DNA from: Pyrinomonadaceae bacterium MAG19_C2-C3
Lineage (GTDB): Bacteria > Acidobacteriota > Blastocatellia > Pyrinomonadales > Pyrinomonadaceae
Length of the DNA stretch: 40,264 nt
NCBI GenBank assembly: GCA_024330265.1
Contig: JANDLT010000043.1
Location: forward strand, 1-40,264
Direction: 5' to 3'
The notes under the pieces: generated by a model
The model's input: the letters and a program-made list of their open reading frames with translations, nothing else
Databases searched by the model: none
Told to the model about the DNA's origin: nothing
Translations under genes and position numbers: made by a program
In this document: one piece after another, positions 33,541 to 40,264 of the stretch
Position numbering within the stretch: position 1 is the stretch's first letter
Layout: each line of letters begins with the position of its first letter

Positions 33541-35715
33541 CTAAAAGCGAAGAGCACCCATCTCCTCGATGCGACGTGTGATGTCACTCGTGACTGCCGT
33601 GATGACTTGCGCCTCTTGACGTTTCATCGCCGCCTCGATTCCGGCGAGCCGAATCATGGCGATGCTTTGCTCTTGACGACCAAGTAGTGCCGCGTTCGCA
33701 TCAATGGTATCGGTCGTCGCTTCACGCGCGAAACCTGACATCGAGTTTTGATAAACAGTCTGAGCGTTATTAGCCTGCCCCTGCCAGTTGCCGATTGCAC
33801 CCATCGCAGCTCCTGCCCGCTCCGCAGTCGCCCCCTTGTATTCGCCATACCGGACATCTTCAATTTTTTGTTGCCCAGCGACGATCTCGTTCGTGTTATT
33901 GATCGTGTTCGCCATCGCCTCGTTGGTGATACCGATGGTTTCGTCGCGCGTATATTCGATAGCCCCTTTCTGTACGTTCAAGACACCACGTTGCCCGACG
34001 GTCGAACCGAGGGAGCCTCCGGCAGAAGTTAAACCGCCTGCTGTCGCACCGCCTCTGCCCATTCCCGCTCTCAACCCAATTAACGATCCGCCCACACCCC
34101 ACTTCTGCGCGTTCCATTGTTCATCAACGAGTTTGTCTTGCGTCTTGAACTGCACGTCCGCCATGTCCTGCGTCACCATCGTCGAAACTCCGGCACTCTT
34201 AACGCCTGCCTCTCCCGAAGTTTGGTAGTGTTGGTTCGCGGCGACACGCTGCGCTTCGAGCGTCCGTTGTTCGTACTTCAACCCGGCGAGCGTGTTCGTT
34301 CGCTGCTGAGAGGCGGAAGCGTTGTTCAAACTCTGATTAAGCATCCTTCTGGCGTTAAATCCGCCGAGTTCTTTCGTGAGTCCGATCATTGCCGAGCGGT
34401 TCTTATATTCCGTTTCCGCACGCACATTGTTTTGCGACGCGGCAGCGGTCGCATCAACCTGCAAGCGTTCCGCGCTGTTGTTGAGTGCCGCGCTCAACTT
34501 AGAACTCACCAACGTCAAGCCCGTGCCGCTGACCGCCGCGATCCAGCCGGAAGCGGCAGTGGCGACGCCTTGAAAGGTTTCACCGAAAGCAATGCGCCAC
34601 GAAATCACCGGCGACGCGACAAGCATCAGTGTCGCCACCAGCATCATGAATGCGCCGGTAGCAAGTGCCGTGATGGGGTCGAGGGCAGGATTGACTTCTA
34701 TACGTAGCGAACCCGGGACAACCGAAAACGAACTGTATTCGTAGTTTGCCAATCCCAACATGCCGAATGAGTAAGCGATGATTCGCGTGATGGAAAGCAC
34801 GACGGGGAAGACGAGCGTGAAGACGATCAGCCCGCGAAAGAAGCGGTAAGTAATTTCATTGGCGAGCGAGCGGTCAACCGCCACGCAAATCATCCACGGA
34901 ATCGCAAGGCGGAAAGCGATCACCAGCAGCCCACCGATGATGACTAGAAAGAAGTCGGCGAACTTCATCAATGCCCGTGCGATGGTGAACAGTCCAACCC
35001 AGAACTTCATGTCGCCTTGCATGTCGCTTGAGACCCTTTCAATGCTTTGCACCGTGCCGCCGATGCCTTCGCTGTTAAGCACGCCGATGATCGTCGGTAG
35101 TCCGTTGTCCGGTGTGGCAAGCGAGTACGGCGTATTAAACAGCGCATCCCGCGCCGTTACTCTATGGTTCACGAAATGTGTGTATCTGACTTCAAATGCT
35201 TCACGCACTTGTACCACCGGCTGGCGCATCGGCGTCGTGATGACCTGTCCGAGTTTGCAAAGGTAAGTCACCATGTACGGTCCGACGAGAATCAACGGAA
35301 GGAAGACAAGGCATCGAGCGACCCATCCCAAAAAGTCTTTCGTCAGACCCATCTTCTCCGACATGAGTTTCAGGAAGGATGCCGCCATAACGAGTTGCGC
35401 GACGACCGCCGCCAGCCACACGAATCGCTTGAGCAGCAACCCTTCAATGATGTTTTTCGTGTCTCTGAGGAAATCAGCAGAAGTTTGCGTGATCGTCGCG
35501 CCGTGATCGGGAGAACTATACACGTTCGAGCGCGTTGGACTCGCTCCGGCTCCTTGCGCCCGCGCTGCTTGAGTGAAGCTGAATGCGGCGATGAGGGCGA
35601 GTAGCGCGCACACGGTTTGCGCCCGCCACGTAGTTAGCTTTTTGGAATTATTGATTGTTTTCCGGGCGGGCTTTGTGATTTTCCTCATCGCTGCTTCCGT
35701 ATTCTCATGCTTCAT
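33541..35715 (-). CDS. trbL: Conjugal transfer protein TrbL/VirB6-like
   Basis: The start at 35715 (MKHENTEAAMRKITKPARKT) is chosen because AAGGAGAAGGA lies just upstream; a longer frame overlaps trbJ. The 724-residue inner-membrane protein forms part of the mating channel of a type IV secretion system. It has a leader helix (VCALLALIAAFSFTQAARA), then clustered membrane helices at about residues 95-420 (FVWLAAVVAQLVMAASF, CLVFLPLILVGPYMV, FFLVIIGGLLVIAFRL, GLIVFTLVFPVVLSI, FMMLVATLMLVASPV). A long Ala/Gln/Asn-rich, probably coiled-coil C-terminus (about 430-724) ends in TRRIEEMGALRF. It follows trbJ after 77 bp. Confidence 0.82.
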   Translation of the reverse strand: MKHENTEAAMRKITKPARKTINNSKKLTTWRAQTVCALLALIAAFSFTQAARAQGAGASPTRSNVYSSPDHGATITQTSADFLRDTKNIIEGLLLKRFVWLAAVVAQLVMAASFLKLMSEKMGLTKDFLGWVARCLVFLPLILVGPYMVTYLCKLGQVITTPMRQPVVQVREAFEVRYTHFVNHRVTARDALFNTPYSLATPDNGLPTIIGVLNSEGIGGTVQSIERVSSDMQGDMKFWVGLFTIARALMKFADFFLVIIGGLLVIAFRLAIPWMICVAVDRSLANEITYRFFRGLIVFTLVFPVVLSITRIIAYSFGMLGLANYEYSSFSVVPGSLRIEVNPALDPITALATGAFMMLVATLMLVASPVISWRIAFGETFQGVATAASGWIAAVSGTGLTLVSSKLSAALNNSAERLQVDATAAASQNNVRAETEYKNRSAMIGLTKELGGFNARRMLNQSLNNASASQQRTNTLAGLKYEQRTLEAQRVAANQHYQTSGEAGVKSAGVSTMVTQDMADVQFKTQDKLVDEQWNAQKWGVGGSLIGLRAGMGRGGATAGGLTSAGGSLGSTVGQRGVLNVQKGAIEYTRDETIGITNEAMANTINNTNEIVAGQQKIEDVRYGEYKGATAERAGAAMGAIGNWQGQANNAQTVYQNSMSGFAREATTDTIDANAALLGRQEQSIAMIRLAGIEAAMKRQEAQVITAVTSDITRRIEEMGALRF

Positions 35716-35792
35716 GAGCGTCCTTCTCCTTGCTGACCGCTTACTATTTATCCTTGCCTTCATCTGCGATTGCAGTCGCGCTACGCCTTTGG

Positions 35793-36758
35793 TCAACGAT
35801 GGTTGAAGGGTAAGTAAAAGTCCTCGTCCGGCGGGTCGATCTTGACTTCCGTTGCGGGGTCGAAAATCTCGTCAAGTGTTTTCTCAACTTCGTCATTCAA
35901 GTCGGTCATCTGCCGGAACCATTCGATGTCGCCCTGCACCTTCTTAGCGAACTTCAATCCGTCATCAATCACCACGCCGTACTTCTCGATTTTCTCGGCG
36001 ATGATCTTCTTCATGTCAGAGATTTCCTTCATCACAAGTTCTGATTGAGTGTCGCACTCGGCGATGAGGCGGTTGATTTCCTGCACGGCTTGTTCGTTGC
36101 CCGCACCTTTCGCTATCTCCTCTTCAAGTTTCAACTTCAAGTCAATGCGACGCTTGGCGATGTTCGCCAAGCGCAAGTTCGCTATCTCCAGCCGGTAATG
36201 GGCATCGTTGTATTCAGTATCCATTCGCGCCAAAGCTTCTTGGTGCGCGATCACGCGCTCGCTCGAACGCCCGATGGTGTGCGTCAGATACTCGTCGAGG
36301 TCGCGCTTGTTTTGATCCGCATCGAAGATGCCGTTTTGCAGCCGATCATACATACGCTTCACGGCTTGAATCCGGCACGTAATCATGCGCTGTATCTGGT
36401 CGCGCAGTTGCATCGAGTCGCGCACGGTGCGCCCGAGACTGGCAACCGTGCTGACGAGTTGTCTATGGCGCGCGAGTTCCGTATCAACCGTATTCAGGAT
36501 GCCGCCGAGACTCTCTATTTGCTTGACTTGGTTCTCGACCATCTTCGAGTATTTCTCGATTTGGGCTTTGTACTGGTTGACGGTCGCCACCCATCGTGAC
36601 GCTTCTTCGATCATCTTTTCGATTTGCGTTCCATGGTTTATCGCGTCGTACACCGGGAACGCCCGCACGCTTGTCACCGGAGTAAGCAAAGCCGCGATTA
36701 GCAAGCCGAACATCACCGGGCGGAGCAATTCTGTTCTAAGTAGGTTGATGGTTTTCAC
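35793..36758 (-). CDS. trbJ: Conjugal transfer protein TrbJ/VirB5-like
   Basis: The 321-residue protein starts with GTG at 36758, preceded by AGGAAGG. A signal peptide (VMFGLLIAALLTPVTSVRA) is followed by FPVYDAINHGTQIEKMIEEA, the TrbJ/VirB5 opening. Long coiled coils follow (VNQYKAQIEKYSKMVENQVK; ANIAKRRIDLKLKLEEEIAK; CDTQSELVMKEISDMKKIIA). Such proteins are periplasmic components at the pilus tip or assembly chaperones. The order trbD-trbE-trbJ-trbL on one strand with short gaps supports the call. A DUF4141-type conjugation protein is an equivalent alternative. Confidence 0.8.
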   Translation of the reverse strand: MKTINLLRTELLRPVMFGLLIAALLTPVTSVRAFPVYDAINHGTQIEKMIEEASRWVATVNQYKAQIEKYSKMVENQVKQIESLGGILNTVDTELARHRQLVSTVASLGRTVRDSMQLRDQIQRMITCRIQAVKRMYDRLQNGIFDADQNKRDLDEYLTHTIGRSSERVIAHQEALARMDTEYNDAHYRLEIANLRLANIAKRRIDLKLKLEEEIAKGAGNEQAVQEINRLIAECDTQSELVMKEISDMKKIIAEKIEKYGVVIDDGLKFAKKVQGDIEWFRQMTDLNDEVEKTLDEIFDPATEVKIDPPDEDFYLPFNHR

Positions 36759-36800
36759 TTTCGTGCCTTCCTTCTCGTTTGGTGTTAGGACACACCTTAC

Positions 36801-39734
36801 TCAAGCTGCGAGCAGCCCTTCGTTCAACAGGTCGCCTGCTAACAGCCGCTCATCAATCGTCTTCAATCCCTTATTAACGAGTCCTTCCGGGTAGCGGATG
36901 GCGAGCCACGCATGTATCTGATCCTGCGTCAGGTGCGGATACAGGTAGGCGACACGCACACGCGCGTTGCGCTCGTCGTCGTTCGTCGTGTAAGTCCACA
37001 GTTCGCGGGCGGTAAGTTCGATTTGAAGTTTCTCGGCGCGTTGCCCTAGCCCGGCTCCCCAGATGCCGACGAACTGCGAGTAAAGTCCCGCCTCGTTTTG
37101 AATCGAATCAATCGCCGCCACCGTTTCGGGCGTCAAGCTAAATGACCTAACCATTTCGTCATAACCAGATTGCTGTAACCCGATGAACTTGATGCCGACC
37201 GTACTCAACAGCGCGTGACCGATGCTGTTCGGGGCGTGCGGTGTACCCGCGATGTCCTCGAAGGCTTGCGTCATCAGCAGTGTGAAGACGCCTTCCTTGC
37301 GACCTGTGCGGACGTACCTTTCGATGATCTCGGTGATCGCCGAAAATTTTTTGATGTACTTCCACATCTCGTCGAATGCGATGACCTGCTTGGTGCGCGT
37401 CCCGTCCGGCTCACGCCGCCCCTCCGCTTGAATGATGCGCGCCGTGATACGGAAGACGAGCGAATCACGGATGCCTTCAGGGAAGTTCTCGACGCTCTTG
37501 ATCTCGTAAACGTCGAGCCGAGAGTCTTGCTCAAAGTCAGGGTGTGTCGGCGCGTCAATGAACGGATTGCCGGTGAACTGTTCGAGCGCGAGGCAGAGTT
37601 GGACACGGCAAGCGTCAGCTTCCGGTTCGTCAAGGCTGACGGCGCGCAACCAATCGACGAGGTGCGCGTGGCGCGGTTCGTGCTTCGGTCTGCCCGCTCG
37701 GTTGCGCTTAATCTCGTTGACATAGACGGCGCGCACTCCTTTATCGAGAAGGCTCCGGGCGAACTTGTAGTTCTTATCCGCCCGCGTGTATTGCGCGAGG
37801 ATGAGCGCGTCATCAACGACAAATGAAATTTGCAACTCTGATGGCGGCACTCTTTCGGCGATGCCTTCGTAGTCCCAGACGTTTAACGCCTGCGGGCTGT
37901 TCGGGTCGAACCCTAAATGCCGTCCACCAAACGCACGCACCATCGGCTCACACGATTCGCCATAGTCCATAATCTTGACGCGCAAGTGTGCGATGCTGCT
38001 CAACATCTCGACGATCATCTTCATGCCGAGAACGGATTTGCCGCTTCCCGGTCCGCCGAGTATCACGCCGACGGGCGAACTGATCTCTTTCTTATCGAAC
38101 AAGTCCCAACCCGTCAGGTGGCGTGTCGGAGTCGCCGCCAGCGTGTGCGGGCGAGGGCTTCCCGCCCACACTGATTCGAGCGGAACGAGACGCGCGAGCG
38201 AAGCGACTACTTCCTTGAACTCTCTGCCTGTGGGCGCAGGATTCAACTCGCCGACGATTGCGCTTGGATAGACCGCACGCAATCCTTCCGGGTGTTCACG
38301 CCCCGCGTCGGCTCCTGAGAGGTTTCCGTAAGCTCCGATGATGTGGCGGCAGTAGGTTTCAATTCTTTCCAACTCCGCACGTTGCCCGTCGCGGGTTCGC
38401 ACCGGGTTGCCGCAAACGACGGTGTAAGTACGAGCCATGATGAGCGCGTTGCGATTGCCGCTCATCTCTTTGCGTAAGCCTTTCAAGTCTTCGCTCGCCG
38501 CCGCCGCGTCCGGGTCTTCCGCATCGGGATCACTGCTCTTGCGAGTCGTCGCCGTCTTCGCTCGACTCAAATCAACGTGCTGGTGCTTCAAGTCTTCTTT
38601 CGCTCTGGCTTGATCGAGCGTGATGAATTCGGTGATGTCTGTGTGTTCGCACACGAGGGTTGGGTTGGCGGTCAAGTTACGCATCATGTCCGCCGTGATC
38701 TCAGGTGTCGGCGGGCGAAACATCGTCACGACCGCAACGGGTGTGTTGCCGTGCATCAGGAAGTCGCCCTTACCCGTGATGTCTTCTCCGCAGAGATGAG
38801 CGCGAAGGTCGGCTCCTTCAATGTCGGCGAGACGCGGGGAGGTGTGTTCGTTGCGGCGATGTCCGCGATAAATCGCCCGCCACAGTTCTTCGCGCGAAAG
38901 CGGTCGAATCCTCAGTTTGCAGATTTGCTCGATCTGAGCAAATATCCCCAGCGCGTTATCCATCGCTTCCTCTTCGTCTTCGCGCAGGCGTTGCACGATG
39001 CGGTCACGGTTCGTGCGCGTCCAAGCCCGCGAGACAGCCGTCGAAAACCTGAAGATTCCGCCTCGTCTGATTTCACGCAGAGTTGCCGGAAAGAACGCCG
39101 CAAGCGCACCCATGCGGGCGCGCGAGGGATCACCGGCTTGCTTAATGGGTATGCGTATCCACAGCGAAAGCGTCGCTCGTTGATAAGCACCCGTCTCTGC
39201 TCCCGCGTGCAACTGGGCTATCCCAAGCGTGTGGAGCGAGCGCGCAGGGATGTACGAGTGTTTGAGGGCGCACTGGTTGTCGAGATGCCGTTTAATGATT
39301 TCGCCGGGGTCGGGTGTAACCGCGTGACGAAACTGCACGACGACGTTCGGCATCTTGATGCACGCGAGCATTCGGGCGAGTGAGTTTCGGACTTGATCAA
39401 CAACCCGGTCGTCGGCGAGTAGTGTGCTCGGCATTTCGACGACATAGGCTTTTGTGAAGCTTCCGTCCGTGTGGCGCAATAACCCTGTGCGTGTCACGCC
39501 GTGAATCGAAGTCACTCTGCTCGTCCCCTCTGGGCGCGATAGTCGCCGCCGATCTTGACGTGCGGCGAGTGATGCGGTTTTGATTGCTTCCGCCGCTTCG
39601 CCGTTCTCTTTGTGCAACAGGCGACGCGCGGCTGTGCCGACGCGAAGTAGGCGCAAGCCAACCCCAAGCCCCAAGCCTGCGCCTACTCCGGCGACACTCA
39701 AACCGACGATTGTTAAGAGCATTGTCGCTGTCAT
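36801..39734 (-). CDS. trbE: Conjugal transfer ATPase TrbE/VirB4
   Basis: The 977-residue ATPase energises assembly of the type IV secretion system at the inner membrane. An N-terminal glycine-rich helix (LLTIVGLSVAGVGAGLGLGV) comes first. A VirB4 N-domain runs to about 540, with an unusual acidic, Ala/Asp-rich segment at about 400-415. The C-terminal RecA-like domain has Walker A GGPGSGKS (560-567), KIMDYGESCEPMVRAFGG and Walker B VIAFDE (784-789) with a following helix KYIKKFSAITEIIERY. The C-terminal motif LLMTQAFEDI is also typical. A GAGGA precedes ATG 39734. The long N-domain with inserted helices is larger than the usual 800-850 residues. It lies 38 bp after trbD. Confidence 0.92.
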   Translation of the reverse strand: MTATMLLTIVGLSVAGVGAGLGLGVGLRLLRVGTAARRLLHKENGEAAEAIKTASLAARQDRRRLSRPEGTSRVTSIHGVTRTGLLRHTDGSFTKAYVVEMPSTLLADDRVVDQVRNSLARMLACIKMPNVVVQFRHAVTPDPGEIIKRHLDNQCALKHSYIPARSLHTLGIAQLHAGAETGAYQRATLSLWIRIPIKQAGDPSRARMGALAAFFPATLREIRRGGIFRFSTAVSRAWTRTNRDRIVQRLREDEEEAMDNALGIFAQIEQICKLRIRPLSREELWRAIYRGHRRNEHTSPRLADIEGADLRAHLCGEDITGKGDFLMHGNTPVAVVTMFRPPTPEITADMMRNLTANPTLVCEHTDITEFITLDQARAKEDLKHQHVDLSRAKTATTRKSSDPDAEDPDAAAASEDLKGLRKEMSGNRNALIMARTYTVVCGNPVRTRDGQRAELERIETYCRHIIGAYGNLSGADAGREHPEGLRAVYPSAIVGELNPAPTGREFKEVVASLARLVPLESVWAGSPRPHTLAATPTRHLTGWDLFDKKEISSPVGVILGGPGSGKSVLGMKMIVEMLSSIAHLRVKIMDYGESCEPMVRAFGGRHLGFDPNSPQALNVWDYEGIAERVPPSELQISFVVDDALILAQYTRADKNYKFARSLLDKGVRAVYVNEIKRNRAGRPKHEPRHAHLVDWLRAVSLDEPEADACRVQLCLALEQFTGNPFIDAPTHPDFEQDSRLDVYEIKSVENFPEGIRDSLVFRITARIIQAEGRREPDGTRTKQVIAFDEMWKYIKKFSAITEIIERYVRTGRKEGVFTLLMTQAFEDIAGTPHAPNSIGHALLSTVGIKFIGLQQSGYDEMVRSFSLTPETVAAIDSIQNEAGLYSQFVGIWGAGLGQRAEKLQIELTARELWTYTTNDDERNARVRVAYLYPHLTQDQIHAWLAIRYPEGLVNKGLKTIDERLLAGDLLNEGLLAA

Positions 39735-39772
39735 TTGTTTTGCATCCTCGGTGATTTTGATTATCCAGAGGT

Positions 39773-40129
39773 TTATCGAGACTGAACTCGCGCTTCGAGC
39801 GCGGGCGCGTTCTTAATCCACGACACGTTCAACTCGTCTTCCGGCAGTGCCCGTTGTTGCCAGTGGTGAGTGAGTAGTGCTTTTAATTTATGGTTGAACC
39901 AGTACGGGCGACGACCGTAACGCACGAGGTTGAAGAACAGGACGCTTGCGCCCAGCGTCGACAAGCCGGTGAAGGTCGAAGCCGGAAAATTGAAAATCCA
40001 AATGTTCAAGATGAACGGCAGGACGAACGCCGCCATCGTCAATATCAAAATCCACTTCCAGTCGGTATGCGGCACGCCGAACTTGGTGACGGGTAAGTAG
40101 ATGCGTTCGCGTATCGGGTGCTGTTCCAC
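39773..40129 (-). CDS. trbD: TrbD/VirB3-like inner-membrane protein
   Basis: The 118-residue protein starts with GTG at 40129 and has AAAGGA about 8 bp upstream. The N-terminus REPIYLPVTK-like (here RERIYLPVTKFGVPHTDWKW) precedes two adjacent membrane helices (ILILTMAAFVLPFILNIWIF and LSTLGASVLFFNLVRYGRR). A cytosolic tail with HHWQQRALPEDEL follows. Size, topology and the position immediately before virB4 identify it as VirB3/TrbD, which works together with VirB4. Confidence 0.78.
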   Translation of the reverse strand: MEQHPIRERIYLPVTKFGVPHTDWKWILILTMAAFVLPFILNIWIFNFPASTFTGLSTLGASVLFFNLVRYGRRPYWFNHKLKALLTHHWQQRALPEDELNVSWIKNAPALEARVQSR

Positions 40130-40196
40130 TTGGCTTTCCTTTGGTTGATGCCCGCGAGCAGTGCGTGAACAGGTTGGGCGTGTTGGGTGTCGGGTG

Positions 40197-40262
40197 CTAT
40201 TGAAGCGAGCTAAGTACAGGACAAAAGATTACAAAGCCTAATGAAATCAGAGCGTTGTGCCA
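40197..40262 (-). CDS. Possible end of a TrbC/VirB2-like pilin gene, partial
   Basis: On the - strand a frame enters from the window edge and encodes a hydrophobic tail (HNALISLGFVIFCPVLSSLQ) before a TAG at 40197-40199. A short hydrophobic protein just before trbD would fit the pilin gene trbC/virB2. Only about 21 codons are visible, so this is tentative. Confidence 0.3.
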   Translation of the reverse strand, partial: WHNALISLGFVIFCPVLSSLQ

Positions 40263-40264
40263 CA

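Noticed and set aside
34117..34707. 196-codon + strand frame opposite trbL
   Set aside because: Antisense to a well-supported membrane protein gene, Arg-rich, with no ribosome site.

Overview
The window looks like part of a moderately GC-rich, Gram-negative-type bacterial genome, probably from an environmental lineage such as Acidobacteriota (Blastocatellia-like). That placement is an inference from gene style: a ParA plus winged-helix pair, a DUF3854-type primase-like gene beside a P-type conjugation cluster, abundant GTG/TTG starts, and intergenic space crowded with long palindromes. No rRNA or tRNA gene and no CRISPR array was seen.

Layout. (1) 1-2.0 kb: the C-terminal part of a ParA ATPase and a winged-helix replication-initiator-like gene. 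The latter is frameshifted at a CG dinucleotide tract and carries iteron-like repeats and a hairpin inside its reading frame. (2) 2.0-10.1 kb: a secreted protein with a duplicated domain, then a sensor kinase, a DUF486 membrane protein, an MFS transporter, a small MITE-like element, an NtrC-type sigma-54 activator and an exported-looking dikinase resembling glucan water dikinase, all on the + strand. (3) 9.99-14.55 kb, - strand: a visibly more A/T-rich two-gene cassette that looks like a phage-defence remnant. It has a 686-residue unknown protein followed by an SF2 helicase that is cut off exactly where the dikinase gene ends. A second copy of the MITE lies just upstream. (4) 15-21.4 kb: a small unknown protein, SSB, an M20 dipeptidase, another small protein, topoisomerase III and a beta-carbonic anhydrase. 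(5) 21.6-27.6 kb: a complete seven-gene Mrp (Mnh) Na+/H+ antiporter operon, A to G, tightly packed with ATGA overlaps. (6) 27.6-31.7 kb: a ParDE toxin-antitoxin pair, a disordered hydrophilic protein, a TerC-family membrane protein, a BON-domain protein and transaldolase. (7) 31.7-40.26 kb, - strand: a conjugation module (TrbD/VirB3-like, TrbE/VirB4, TrbJ/VirB5-like, TrbL/VirB6) followed by a primase-like gene split by a 124-bp MITE.

How it fits together. Plasmid/ICE-type genes lie at both ends (partition and replication on the left, mating-pair formation on the right) around chromosome-like metabolic, ion-homeostasis and DNA-maintenance genes. Either the whole window belongs to a large plasmid or chromid, or mobile segments have been integrated. 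Decay is recurrent: a stop codon in the parA frame, a frameshifted initiator, a helicase without its C-terminal half, and a primase gene broken by an insertion.

The most rewarding observations are the MITE whose removal restores the primase frame, two copies of a second MITE family each with a 7-bp target duplication, the 22-nt motif that twice precedes an unrelated long perfect hairpin, the candidate intragenic origin with its frameshift tract, and the truncated helicase cassette.
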